In this document: positions 25,927 through 34,532 of the stretch, in pieces
Position numbering within the stretch: position 1 is the first letter of the stretch
Layout: each line of letters opens with the position of its first letter
NCBI GenBank assembly: GCA_945928645.1
Contig: CAMENR010000005.1
Coordinates: 1 to 61,466 of the forward strand
Length of the DNA: 61,466 nucleotides
From: an uncultured Clostridia bacterium
GTDB taxonomy: Bacteria; Bacillota; Clostridia; Christensenellales; UBA1242
Direction of reading: 5' to 3'
Translations under genes and position numbers: made by a program
The notes under the pieces: generated by a model
Told to the model about the DNA's origin: nothing
Databases searched by the model: none
Seen by the model: only the letters and a program-made list of their open reading frames with translations

Positions 25927-28900
25927 TTATGATTGTTTAGGCAAACTTTCTGGTGTTATTTTAATATCTGTTTTATTATTTATTTTAGCTTCATAGCCAG
26001 CATAATTATAAACCCCAATCTGCTTTGCTTTTTCGTCAGCTATTATAAATGTTCCACCATAGATATTTGCAGTTGGGACTCCACCTGGATAATTGCAGGC
26101 TTCTATAACTAGAGCATCACCAGTATAATAACATCCATTTCCATTGTGTGCAAAATCAGCTTTATTAGCAGTTGCTTTTAATGTTCCACCATTGATAGTC
26201 AACACTCCACTCTTAACATAAACAGCAGTTGAACCAGTAATTGTCCCTCCATTGATGGTATAATTTCCTGCCGCTGGAAGATACATGGCAACATCTGTAT
26301 TATGAGTGATTGTTCCGCCATTTATTGTCAAAGAACCTATTTCACTCCCACTATTTCCGTTAGTTTGGATAACAGCAGGGACATTAGCCTCTTCGCTATT
26401 ATTTGTAAGATTTGCAGAAGTTTCTACCACTGCTCCACTGCCAAAGATGAACAAGCAATAGGATTTTGATGTAATATTTAGTGAACTATCCAATATCAAT
26501 TTTGTATTAACTTTAACTGGATCAGTCATTGTGCTGGCGCTATCTGCACCTTCTCTACCCTGAACTCTTATCACACCAACACCAGCATTTGCGGAAACTA
26601 TATTTCCATTTGTAATTGTTAAATTGCAACCCTTTACATGAATCATAGAGCCACTTGTCATCGCACCATTTATAGTATGCCCACCAAGATCTAGAGTTAA
26701 GACATAATTTTGTGAAGATGAAATTGACAATTTTTGTTGTAATGCAACATCTCTCAATAGGGTTATTGTTATTTCGTTTTCAATAGCTCCTATAGCATTT
26801 TCAAGTGATGTATAATAATTGCCTTCACTATCCTTACAGACATACTCTTCTATGGTAGATTGCTGATTGTCTAACAAGAAATATCTATATGAATCTTCCC
26901 CAACAGTAACAGTTACAAAATCACCTTCATCTCCGCTTATTGTATACTCATACAAACCTTGTATTACAAAATCGCCATTAGTTTGCTCTATTACCATCAT
27001 ACAACGTCCATCACTAAACGCCATAACAGTTGCATAATCGTTACCTACCACGTCCAACATAATACCATTGATTAAAGTTGTGCCGCTAGTTGGTATTTCA
27101 AATATTTTTTCAATATTACCATTCACTGAAAATGCAATCACATTGCCATTCTCACCACCACAATCTTCTATTGCTCTTTGCTCCCAAGTAGCAAAAGAAT
27201 ATTCTGTTGCAGAGTCTACAGTTGTTTTAATAAAGCTATATCCCTCATTGTTGTTTCCTCTCTTGAACAACCAATAAATTTCACTTATGTTACCACTTAT
27301 AGAATCATAACTATTATAGAAAGTTAACTCAACAAGCACTTTTTTATTTTCATAAGCTTCTGTCTTTTCGTTATACACTTCTTCTGTTACATAAAGGAAG
27401 TATTTTACATCTTCAAGATTAGCAAGTTTGTTGCACACTTCTGCAAATTGATTTGTTATAAGGTTTCCATCATTTTTTGCAGTAGTAATATAACTGGAAT
27501 CTTCAGCAAAGTTATACACAACAGCCTTTTCTCCACTAATAGCAATAACCTTGCTCCAATCGGAAATATTAAGAGTAAGTTCATTTGTTTTTGCTTTGCT
27601 ATCATAATAATAGTTGGTTCTTAGGACAATGGTAGCACCGTCATAGCTCTCATCTCCTGGACCACTATTTGTAAGTTGGTTGCTATTATCTTCTGCAGAT
27701 ACTGGTGCATCTTGTCTAGCAACAAAAGTTTCTCTTGTGCTAGAGAGTGTGCTTGTAGCATCAACATCTATAACACCCATCATTGCATAAATTGCACTTG
27801 TTTTGCCTGTTATGTGAGAATTCTCTATATTAAGTGTCATATATGATGGCATAAACACTGCAGTAAGGTTGGTAGAAGTGATTGAACTGTCTTTTATATT
27901 TACAATCAATTTTTTTGATGTTGGGCCATATGTATTATTGCCAGAAATTGTATCTTGACTTGATGTTATGTTGCAGTCTTGTATTGTTACTTGACTGTTG
28001 TCAAAAACCATTACACCACGCAAAGCAGAAGTAATAGTCAGTCCTTGCAAAGTTAGTCGAGCATCGTTTTCTTGAGTAGCATTTTCTATAGAAATAACTC
28101 TACCTTGGCTAACTTTTTCTTCTGTTTTCACATTGTAGGTTATACATCCATTAGAAACAACAGATGATCCATTAGTGAAATTAAGCATACAATAACTTTT
28201 TCTTGTCCCATTAATCTTGACACTGTCTGCTACTGTTTGAGTATAAGAAATTGTTTTCTCATTAAGGTCAATATTTACATCTTTTGAAATTATAATTACA
28301 CCATTAATAGCAATATTGTCTGCAAGTTTGATGTATCCACCATTTTCCACTGCAGAAAGCAATGTATTTTCATTGTTTACAAGGTATGGATAACCTTCAA
28401 CACCAGCAGTTTGAGTTCGTGTGCTGTCAGTGTGATTACATCTTGTGCATTTTGCTACATATCTGCTATTCGTGTAGTCATACACGTAGTTAAAAGTTTC
28501 GTCTTCTTTTAGATAATTATGTCCCAAGGCTGGTATGACTATTGTTTCTGCTTCATTCTCTCCATTTTCATCAGTGTAGTTTTTGTCACAAGAAGAACAA
28601 TGCCAATATTCAATATTGCCAGGGTTTACGCATGTTGCTTCAACTCTTTCATGACGGGTCATACTATGGCTAGACTTTTCAATAGTCAAGTCTTTTGCAG
28701 TAGCAACTACTCCGTCTTGTTGCAAGAAATCCTTGTTGCATCTATCGCAATGATAGTGTGCCTTTGTTCCTTTTGCAAGGCATGTTGCAGGCACTTCTGT
28801 AATAAGTGTTCCATAATTATGCCCAAGGGCAGATATTGGCTCTGTTTTTGAAACAACCCCATTTGCCCCAAATGCTTGATTTTCAAACGTTGCAGTATAA

Positions 28901-29349
28901 ATCTTCTCCCCAGCAGTTGTGCATTCTGGTTCTGTTACTTGAACAGTGGCATTAACTGTTTCGGTGAATTTTGTATGCTCAGGATTTCTTGAACAAGAAA
29001 CGGTTGCAGTGCACTCATAGTCAGTTTCCGAACCTGCTTTTAGGTGAAAATCATAATCTGCTGTTGTAAAATCATAATTATGGTTATCTTCATCCACAGC
29101 AATAATCAGGTCTTCTTCAGAAACTTCTTCTTTTGCCTCCTCCGTCAAATAATTTTTGTTACAAAGAGTGCAGTGATAGTGTTTCATTTTACCTGTTTCT
29201 GTGCAAGTAGCAACTTTCCCCTCTACTTGTTCAAGTCTATGAATATGTGGAGGCTCCTCTTTACAACCAGTAAGCAAAAGAGTTGTAAAGGCAAACACAC
29301 ATACCAAAACAGGCACCACTATTCTGAATTTTGACAAAAGTTTTTTCAT
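25927..29349 (-). CDS. Giant surface lipoprotein with CxxC repeats and beta-helix domains
   Basis: A 1140 aa exported protein. The signal peptide ends in the lipobox LLTGC (Cys29), so it should be anchored on the cell surface. Residues about 35-320 hold four repeats with paired cysteines (CTLCNKNY, CDRCNKDF, CSSCDKNY, CTRCNHTD), each after an ATCxxxG element, as in Clostridial surface proteins. Two stretches (about 330-560 and 870-1120) have strand-turn repeats such as LNIENSHITG and LTINGGTITH, typical of right-handed parallel beta-helices. The section between is not recognised. The role is probably adhesion or glycan binding. GGAG lies before the ATG and a consensus promoter is upstream. 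Confidence 0.75.
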   Translation of the reverse strand: MKKLLSKFRIVVPVLVCVFAFTTLLLTGCKEEPPHIHRLEQVEGKVATCTETGKMKHYHCTLCNKNYLTEEAKEEVSEEDLIIAVDEDNHNYDFTTADYDFHLKAGSETDYECTATVSCSRNPEHTKFTETVNATVQVTEPECTTAGEKIYTATFENQAFGANGVVSKTEPISALGHNYGTLITEVPATCLAKGTKAHYHCDRCNKDFLQQDGVVATAKDLTIEKSSHSMTRHERVEATCVNPGNIEYWHCSSCDKNYTDENGENEAETIVIPALGHNYLKEDETFNYVYDYTNSRYVAKCTRCNHTDSTRTQTAGVEGYPYLVNNENTLLSAVENGGYIKLADNIAINGVIIISKDVNIDLNEKTISYTQTVADSVKINGTRKSYCMLNFTNGSSVVSNGCITYNVKTEEKVSQGRVISIENATQENDARLTLQGLTITSALRGVMVFDNSQVTIQDCNITSSQDTISGNNTYGPTSKKLIVNIKDSSITSTNLTAVFMPSYMTLNIENSHITGKTSAIYAMMGVIDVDATSTLSSTRETFVARQDAPVSAEDNSNQLTNSGPGDESYDGATIVLRTNYYYDSKAKTNELTLNISDWSKVIAISGEKAVVYNFAEDSSYITTAKNDGNLITNQFAEVCNKLANLEDVKYFLYVTEEVYNEKTEAYENKKVLVELTFYNSYDSISGNISEIYWLFKRGNNNEGYSFIKTTVDSATEYSFATWEQRAIEDCGGENGNVIAFSVNGNIEKIFEIPTSGTTLINGIMLDVVGNDYATVMAFSDGRCMMVIEQTNGDFVIQGLYEYTISGDEGDFVTVTVGEDSYRYFLLDNQQSTIEEYVCKDSEGNYYTSLENAIGAIENEITITLLRDVALQQKLSISSSQNYVLTLDLGGHTINGAMTSGSMIHVKGCNLTITNGNIVSANAGVGVIRVQGREGADSASTMTDPVKVNTKLILDSSLNITSKSYCLFIFGSGAVVETSANLTNNSEEANVPAVIQTNGNSGSEIGSLTINGGTITHNTDVAMYLPAAGNYTINGGTITGSTAVYVKSGVLTINGGTLKATANKADFAHNGNGCYYTGDALVIEACNYPGGVPTANIYGGTFIIADEKAKQIGVYNYAGYEAKINNKTDIKITPESLPKQS

Positions 29350-29415
29350 ACCAATTCTCCTTTTGATGTTTTAGCAATCCAATGCGTATTTTGTTCCTAA
29401 TTTCTAGTCACATTG

Positions 29416-29444
29416 ATTATCATATATTTTCAAAAAAAAGTCAA
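29416..29444 (-). promoter_or_regulatory. Promoter of the large lipoprotein gene
   Basis: Minus-strand TTGACT (29444-29439), 17-bp spacer, GATAAT (29421-29416), about 65 nt before the start codon. Confidence 0.65.
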
Positions 29445-29886
29445 GTATTTTCCCTTGGTTCGCTTTTTTTTGCAAATTTTTTTTGTGACATTTTTCGACA
29501 ACCTCTTTTGAACACTTCACACTTTGCTTGTCTATATTAGCTACTAATATATTATATAATTTAGGTAATTGTTACACGCGTTATGGATTTTACTTTTGAG
29601 GATAGCCTTTTTAATCATTCTGGCAATAGTTTATGCTTTACAATTCTTTTTTGATACTTTTTTGTTGTGTTTTTTTGTTATTTTTTTGTTATATTTTTTC
29701 AAACTTTCATTATCCTATAAGTTCTAATGCAAAACTTCGTTTTTATTACAATAAATATCAAATATCAGGTATAAAATGAAACAACAAGTTGGTCAGAGAT
29801 AAATTATACATTCCTTTATTACTGCATATTTTGACATTTATTTCTCCTTGTAATTCACTGCCTGTTTTGGCAATTTGCATACAAGT
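29445..29886. other. Non-coding spacer with phased A-tracts
   Basis: With the promoter and leader this makes up the 537-bp gap 29350-29886 between the two surface-protein genes. Runs of six or seven T start at 29647, 29658, 29670, 29681 and 29694, one helical turn apart, which predicts bent DNA. On the minus strand a 14-codon frame MSKYAVIKECIIYL has a perfect AAGGAG but is too short to call. No clear terminator for the tail-fibre-like gene was seen. Confidence 0.45.
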
Positions 29887-31641
29887 TTACCAAATACTAA
29901 TAGGGTCCGGATTATCAGTTATTGTTATATTTTGTGGCACAAGTTCTGCATCTGCTGTATATCCACATAATTTGTAATGTCTGCCTGCCACCGCACTTGT
30001 AGCGATTATCTTAAAGCATTGAATACCATCAAGCAATGGCACTGCTGATACAGCAATGCTCTCTTCTCCCTCTTCACAAGAAAGCATATTTTGCACTCCA
30101 CCAGAACCAAAAAGCGTTATATCAGGAACTCTTGCCATTGTCGTTGGAAAATACAAAATATTTGATTCAAATTCCGTTTCACCTATTGCCTTCAAAATCA
30201 AAGGGTTTTCTTCAGAAACTCCTGTTGTGTAATAATACTTATAACACAATCTCATTTCATAATCGTTGGATCTACCACCAAACTTTGATGCCACAGTTCC
30301 AAATTCAATTTTTGGATTTTTGAATCTAATAAGAGATCCCCTGGTTACATTTGCATTTGCTTGATAGAAAAAGGTAATTGATGTTGTTCCATTGGGAATG
30401 TATGCTGGCAAAACTTTTATTCCTGTGCTATTTACTGGATAAATAATTACTCCCAGGCTTTCTCCTGATGAATTAAAATATTCTGCACCAAAACAAGTGC
30501 TATTCTCTCCATAAGATGTGCAATTCATTATATGTGCACTGATAACAATATCTCTTTTGTGAAATGTTACAGGCAGGTCTATTCTTTGTTCTATTATTCT
30601 AACTGGCGAAGTTAATGCTTTTAAGAATCGCAACTCAAACTGCCCATCTGTTCTAAGATAAACCTTTACCTCATTGGTGCAACATTTATACCATCTATCA
30701 TGCATAAAACAACTAGTAGTCTGATTGGTGCTTGCGCCTCTCTGATTGCAAGTAAGATAGGGGTTTTCTAGTAGATTTTCACCATAAAATTCTCCTGTAA
30801 TATTTTGTAATTTTGCCCTTTCTACAAAAAAGTCGTTGATATGCGAGTCAAGACTGGTTGACAAGCTTGCTTGTGCATCTTCTACAGAGTTACACTTTTC
30901 GGTAAGTTTTACTATGTTTGACGCATTGGTAGATATCTTTTGGATGTTTGTAGAAATATTTTGGGTGTTTATGGATATATTTTGAGAGTTATTACTTATA
31001 GCTTGAGTATTACTTGCTATATTTTGAGCATTTTCTGCTATACTTTGTGTATTATTTACTATGTTTTGAGCATTTTCTGCTATACTTTGTGTATTGTTTG
31101 CTATATTTTGGGTATTGCTTGCTATATTTTGAGCATTGGCAGATATGTTTGCAGAATTAGCAGATATATTTTGGATATTTGTAGAAATATTTTGAGTATT
31201 TGTTGATATATCTTGACTATTTTTGGTTATACTTGCTCTATTTGATTCAATATCCGATGTATTCTGTGCAATTTTTGCACTATTTGATGAGATATTCGTT
31301 GCATTTTGTGTTATATCTGCAGTGTTCTGTGAAATATTCGAAGTATTTTGTGCAATATCAGAAGTATTTTTTGTTATATTTTCTTCACAACTTTGTATTT
31401 TTTGTTCTGCAGAACTAATATTATTTTTTAGGTTTGAAATATCACTTTCAACTGTTGGAAGTTTGTTGCTAATAACGTTCAAACTTTCTCCAAGTTCATC
31501 TACTCTCTCATTCAGATTGCCTATTGACAAATTTAACTTTTCAAAATCTTCCAAAGAACATTGTGAAAGGTCTTCCCTAATAATATCAATTTCTACAGTC
31601 AAATTCTTTATTTTTTCTGTCAAATATTTAATTTTATCCAT
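29887..31641 (-). CDS. Phage-tail-fibre-like protein with heptad coiled coil
   Basis: A 584 aa protein with no signal peptide. Residues 1-85 are an amphipathic coiled coil. About 87-247 are roughly 23 tandem heptads of the type NTQNIAS, with Ile and Asn alternating at core positions, giving a long trimeric-type stalk. The C-terminal 300 residues start ENLLENPYLTCNQRGAST and include HDRWYKCC and MRLCYKYYYT, the layout of receptor-binding domains of phage tail fibres. Start 31641 is chosen because GGAG precedes it. No other phage gene lies nearby, so it may be a domesticated fibre or a surface adhesin. Confidence 0.7.
   Translation of the reverse strand: MDKIKYLTEKIKNLTVEIDIIREDLSQCSLEDFEKLNLSIGNLNERVDELGESLNVISNKLPTVESDISNLKNNISSAEQKIQSCEENITKNTSDIAQNTSNISQNTADITQNATNISSNSAKIAQNTSDIESNRASITKNSQDISTNTQNISTNIQNISANSANISANAQNIASNTQNIANNTQSIAENAQNIVNNTQSIAENAQNIASNTQAISNNSQNISINTQNISTNIQKISTNASNIVKLTEKCNSVEDAQASLSTSLDSHINDFFVERAKLQNITGEFYGENLLENPYLTCNQRGASTNQTTSCFMHDRWYKCCTNEVKVYLRTDGQFELRFLKALTSPVRIIEQRIDLPVTFHKRDIVISAHIMNCTSYGENSTCFGAEYFNSSGESLGVIIYPVNSTGIKVLPAYIPNGTTSITFFYQANANVTRGSLIRFKNPKIEFGTVASKFGGRSNDYEMRLCYKYYYTTGVSEENPLILKAIGETEFESNILYFPTTMARVPDITLFGSGGVQNMLSCEEGEESIAVSAVPLLDGIQCFKIIATSAVAGRHYKLCGYTADAELVPQNITITDNPDPISIW
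30900..31383. repeat. In-gene 21-bp tandem repeat encoding heptads
   Basis: The DNA repeats with a 21-bp period (some units near-identical over 42 bp, around 31020-31110) and encodes the Asn/Ile heptads of the tail-fibre-like protein. Copy number is likely to vary between strains. Confidence 0.7.
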
Positions 31642-31667
31642 TTTTTCTCCTTTTATTTTCAAACAAA

Positions 31668-31700
31668 ACATTGAGCCTTCCCCCACAGAAAACTCAATGT
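31668..31700 (-). terminator. Hairpin in the leader of the tail-fibre-like gene
   Basis: Perfect 8-bp stem ACATTGAG / CTCAATGT (31700-31693 / 31675-31668 on the minus strand) followed by TTTTGTTTG, ending 26 nt before the start codon. It resembles an attenuator inside the leader. Confidence 0.5.
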
Positions 31701-31754
31701 CTGTTCAAAATATTTTGTGGTTGAAACTTCACATCAACCGTATATGAAAAATAA

Positions 31755-31880
31755 ACTTATTTCTCAAACTTGTTATGTAAGAAATGAAGCAATTTCCCAT
31801 ATTGTTTAAGAATAAAAAATATTTCCCCCACATTGTTATAGGAGAAATAAATTTAATCCTCATATTTATTATAATGCAAA
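31755..31880. repeat. Degenerate repeats around TTTCCC / GGAGAAAT motifs
   Basis: About three decayed units of roughly 38 bp, recognised by recurring ttgtTAtaagAAAT and aTTTCCCccA, lie upstream of the tail-fibre-like gene. The periodicity is weak. Confidence 0.3.
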
Positions 31881-31892
31881 TAATATATTACA

Positions 31893-32033
31893 AGCAAAAT
31901 CTAGTGCCAACTTTTTTCATAATGTAAAATCAAATTCTAGCGTCAACTTTTTTAATTATGTAAAATCAGAATCTAGTGTCAAGTTTTTTAATTAAATAAA
32001 ATCAATGTCAGCGAACATTTTGTAATTATATAA
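31893..32033. repeat. 36-bp tandem repeat, about 3.5 units
   Basis: TCTAGtGtCAAcTTTTTTaAtTATgTAAAATCA-type units recur with CTAG at 31901, 31937 and 31973, exactly 36 bp apart, plus a decayed fourth. They are contiguous, with no spacers. They lie between rplA and the tail-fibre-like gene. Confidence 0.75.
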
Positions 32034-32070
32034 AAAAAATCACCTACTCGTAAAAGTAGATGATTTTTGA
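32034..32070 (-). terminator. Terminator of the rpmG-rplA operon
   Basis: Stem AAAATCA-CTACT / AGTAG-TGATTTT with one mismatch, loop CGTAAA, and a T-run on the minus strand, just after the rplA stop. Confidence 0.8.
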
Positions 32071-32097
32071 AAACATTTTGCAAAATAGATATGCAAA

Positions 32098-32781
32098 TTA
32101 CATTTTGTATGTTGTTTTGATTCCAGGTCCCATTGTAGAAGCAAGTGTAATGCTCTTGAGATATGTTCCCTTGCTTGCAGCAGGTTTTGCCTTAACAATG
32201 GCACTCATCAGTGCATCAAAGTTTTCATACAATTTGTCCAAACCAAAACTTGCTTTGCCTATTGCGACGTGAACAATATTTGTTTTATCTAGTCTGTATT
32301 CAACTTTACCAGCTTTGACATCGTTGATAGCTTTTTTGACATCTGTAGTAACAGTGCCACTCTTTGGGTTTGGCATAAGCCCTTTTGGTCCAAGAATCTT
32401 TGCCACACGACCAACAAAGCCCATCATATCTGGAGTTGTGATACAAACATCAAAATCTAGCCAGCCACCCTGTATTTTGGAGATAATTTCATCTCCACCA
32501 ACAATATCTGCGCCATTTTTTAGTGCTTCGTCAGCTTTATCGCCTTTTGCAATAACAAGAACTTTCTTTGTCTTGCCTGTTCCGGCTGGAAGGACTACTG
32601 TTCCTCTAACTTGTTGGTCTGCACTTCTTCCATCAACGCCAAGTTTGATGTGCAGTTCGATGCTTTCGTCAAATTTTGCGTTGGCTGTCTTTATTGCAAG
32701 TTCCAATGCTTCCTTTGGTTCATAGACTTTGCTCTTGTCGACAAGGGCGCAAACTTCCTTAAATCTTTTTCCTGTATTCAT
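32098..32781 (-). CDS. rplA: 50S ribosomal protein L1
   Basis: L1 binds 23S rRNA at the E-site stalk and in many bacteria represses its own operon. The 227 aa protein has the usual [25 protein letters not shown], a [26 protein letters not shown] core and a terminal [12 protein letters not shown]. It is the last gene of the operon, 13 nt after rplK, and a terminator follows, so rplJ-rplL are not linked here. Confidence 0.97.
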   Translation of the reverse strand: MNTGKRFKEVCALVDKSKVYEPKEALELAIKTANAKFDESIELHIKLGVDGRSADQQVRGTVVLPAGTGKTKKVLVIAKGDKADEALKNGADIVGGDEIISKIQGGWLDFDVCITTPDMMGFVGRVAKILGPKGLMPNPKSGTVTTDVKKAINDVKAGKVEYRLDKTNIVHVAIGKASFGLDKLYENFDALMSAIVKAKPAASKGTYLKSITLASTMGPGIKTTYKM

Positions 32782-32794
32782 TCCGTCTTCCCCC

Positions 32795-33223
32795 TTAGTC
32801 CACTACTTCTATGCCCATACTTCTTGCAGCACCAGCAATCATACTCATTGCACTCTCAATTGAAGAGGCATTGAGGTCTGGCATCTTTGTTTCTGCGATT
32901 TCTTTGATTTGAGCTTTTGTAATTTTTGCGACTTTTGTTTTGTTTGGAACAGCGCTTGCTTTGTCTATTCCGCATGCTTTCTTAATCAAAACTGCTGCTG
33001 GTGGAGTCTTGAGAACGAAAGTAAATGATCTGTCTTCATAAATAGTAACCACCACTGGAATAATAAATCCGGCTTTGTCAGATGTTTTGTCGTTGAATTC
33101 TTTTGTAAATCCAGCAAGATTAATTCCGTGAGGTCCAAGTGTAGAACCAACTGGTGGTCCTGGTGTTGCTTTTGCAGCAGGCAATTGAAGTTTTACTATT
33201 GCCTTAACTTTCTTTTCTGCCAT
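32795..33223 (-). CDS. rplK: 50S ribosomal protein L11
   Basis: L11 forms the GTPase-associated centre with 23S rRNA and is needed for RelA activation in many species. It starts [30 protein letters not shown], with the proline-rich helix, and has MPDLNA...[16 protein letters not shown] at the C-terminus. The ATG at 33223 (142 aa) is chosen because AAGGAGG lies 6 nt upstream; an earlier in-frame start would add 20 non-conserved residues. A hairpin lies in the nusG-rplK spacer near 33319-33345. Confidence 0.97.
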   Translation of the reverse strand: MAEKKVKAIVKLQLPAAKATPGPPVGSTLGPHGINLAGFTKEFNDKTSDKAGFIIPVVVTIYEDRSFTFVLKTPPAAVLIKKACGIDKASAVPNKTKVAKITKAQIKEIAETKMPDLNASSIESAMSMIAGAARSMGIEVVD

Positions 33224-33357
33224 AATTTCCTCCTTTGGCATAAGTGGTTGTTGCGAATGTATAAAAGATTTACATTCTCCCACATATATAGCAAACGATT
33301 TCTCATTTGCTTTAATAACCCAAATCTTCCAGCAAAAGACTTTGGTTTATTAACAAA

Positions 33358-33894
33358 TTATATTTTTCTCAATTGAGAGAAACTGAGTTCCACAGGGGTT
33401 TCCCTGCCAAACATTTCCACATTAACTTTGCACTTTTGGGTTGCATCATCAACCGAAAGAACCGTTCCAACAAAACTATTTAGTGGACCGTCGATAACTT
33501 CTACCTTGTCATTTGGAGCAAGGTCAATGTTTACAACAACTTTTTCTAGATGAAGTTTGCGAATTTCTTCCTCTGTCAAAGGCAATGGTCTGCCCTTTGG
33601 CCCAGCAAACCCTGTTATACCATGCGTCCTTGTGATGTTGTGCCACAAGTCATCGCCATACTTAATTTTTACCAAGATATAACTTGGCAAAAGTTTTTTG
33701 CTAACAAGTTTCTTTTTTCCATTTTTCTCTTCCACAACTTCTTCCATTGGGATAACGATGTCAAAAATTCTGTCTTCCAAATGATATTTTTTGATAACCA
33801 TTTCTAGGTTGGTCTTTGCAACTTGCTCATAGCCTGAGTAGGTGTGCAAAACATACCATTTTGCTTCCAAATCCTTTGCGTCTAACTTTTCCAT
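33358..33894 (-). CDS. nusG: Transcription termination/antitermination factor NusG
   Basis: A 178 aa RNA polymerase-bound factor that affects pausing, termination and coupling to the ribosome. The NGN domain has WYVLHTYSGYEQVAKTNLE and SYILVKIKYGDDLWHNITRTHGITGF; the KOW domain has LAPNDKVEVIDGPLNSFVGTV. It sits between secE and rplK in the classic order. Confidence 0.97.
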   Translation of the reverse strand: MEKLDAKDLEAKWYVLHTYSGYEQVAKTNLEMVIKKYHLEDRIFDIVIPMEEVVEEKNGKKKLVSKKLLPSYILVKIKYGDDLWHNITRTHGITGFAGPKGRPLPLTEEEIRKLHLEKVVVNIDLAPNDKVEVIDGPLNSFVGTVLSVDDATQKCKVNVEMFGRETPVELSFSQLRKI

Positions 33895-33915
33895 AATTTC
33901 TCCATACCTTTATGA

Positions 33916-34221
33916 TTAGTTCAAAAATAATTTGTAAATCCAGCCAAGCCCGAAGTCAATGCCAAAAAGCACCAATGTAAATAGAAAAACCACCAGTATA
34001 ACAACTCCGGTTTTCTTTACCACATTGGCAAAGGTTGGCCAAGAAACTTTTTTAAGTTCGCTCCACGATTCTCTTATTTTTCTGAAAAAACTGCGTTTTT
34101 CCTTTGCAGGTTTTTTGTCTTTTTTCTTTTCAGTTTTCTTCTGTTTGTCGTCTTTTGGAGGGGTGGACTTTTCCACAGTAGTATCTACTACTTCTTCCTC
34201 CACAGCCTTGCTTTTTGCCAT
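33916..34221 (-). CDS. secE: Preprotein translocase subunit SecE
   Basis: The small essential membrane subunit of the SecYEG channel. It is the 101 aa single-helix Gram-positive form: a long Lys-rich N-terminus (about 45 residues), the conserved FFRKIRESWSELKKVSWPT amphipathic helix, then one membrane helix (about 68-95). The extra charged N-terminus is longer than the 60 aa Bacillus type. It lies between rpmG and nusG. Confidence 0.94.
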   Translation of the reverse strand: MAKSKAVEEEVVDTTVEKSTPPKDDKQKKTEKKKDKKPAKEKRSFFRKIRESWSELKKVSWPTFANVVKKTGVVILVVFLFTLVLFGIDFGLGWIYKLFLN

Positions 34222-34264
34222 ATCAAACTCCTTTGTTTTGCATCCATACCAATACAGTCACAAA

Positions 34265-34414
34265 TTATTTTGTTTCTTTGTGAGTTGTGTGTTTTTTGCA
34301 AAATTTGCAATACTTGCTCATTTCGATTCTGTCTGGATCATTCTTTTTGTTCTTGTATGTGTCATAATTTCTTTGTTTACATTCTGTGCAAGCAAGTGTA
34401 ACTCTGTCTCTCAT
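34265..34414 (-). CDS. rpmG: 50S ribosomal protein L33 (zinc form)
   Basis: A 49-codon gene at the head of the operon. [24 protein letters not shown]...[15 protein letters not shown] has the two CxxC pairs of the zinc-binding L33 form. GAAAGGA lies 8 nt before the ATG. The order rpmG-secE-nusG-rplK-rplA is conserved in Bacillota. A hairpin with T6 sits between its promoter and ribosome site. Confidence 0.95.
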   Translation of the reverse strand: MRDRVTLACTECKQRNYDTYKNKKNDPDRIEMSKYCKFCKKHTTHKETK

Positions 34415-34432
34415 AATCTTTGTCCTTTCACC

Positions 34433-34463
34433 AAAAAATTAACACCCAAAGATGAGTGTTAAT
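34433..34463 (-). terminator. Hairpin with U-run at the transcription start of the rpmG operon
   Basis: On the minus strand TTAACAC...GTGTTAA (34462-34456 / 34445-34439) with a T-G pair inside and T6 after it. It also lies 70 nt after the stop of the gene at 34533, for which it may be the terminator. But it falls between the rpmG promoter and gene, so it must be read through or serves as an attenuator. Confidence 0.6.
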
Positions 34464-34465
34464 AG

Positions 34466-34494
34466 ACTTTATCACAAAAAACAATTGTTGTCAA
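34466..34494 (-). promoter_or_regulatory. Promoter of the rpmG-secE-nusG-rplKA operon
   Basis: Minus-strand TTGACA (34494-34489), 17-bp spacer, TAAAGT (34471-34466). The predicted start is at 34459-34461, at the first bases of the hairpin. Confidence 0.7.
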
Positions 34495-34532
34495 TAATTT
34501 TCTTTCAAAATTATGCTGTTTTAATAGATATT

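Noticed and set aside
25927..31641. Prophage or integrative island
   Set aside because: Only one protein resembles a phage component; no integrase, terminase, capsid or lysis genes accompany it.
31893..32033. CRISPR array
   Set aside because: The 36-bp units are contiguous with no unique spacers, and no cas genes are in the window.
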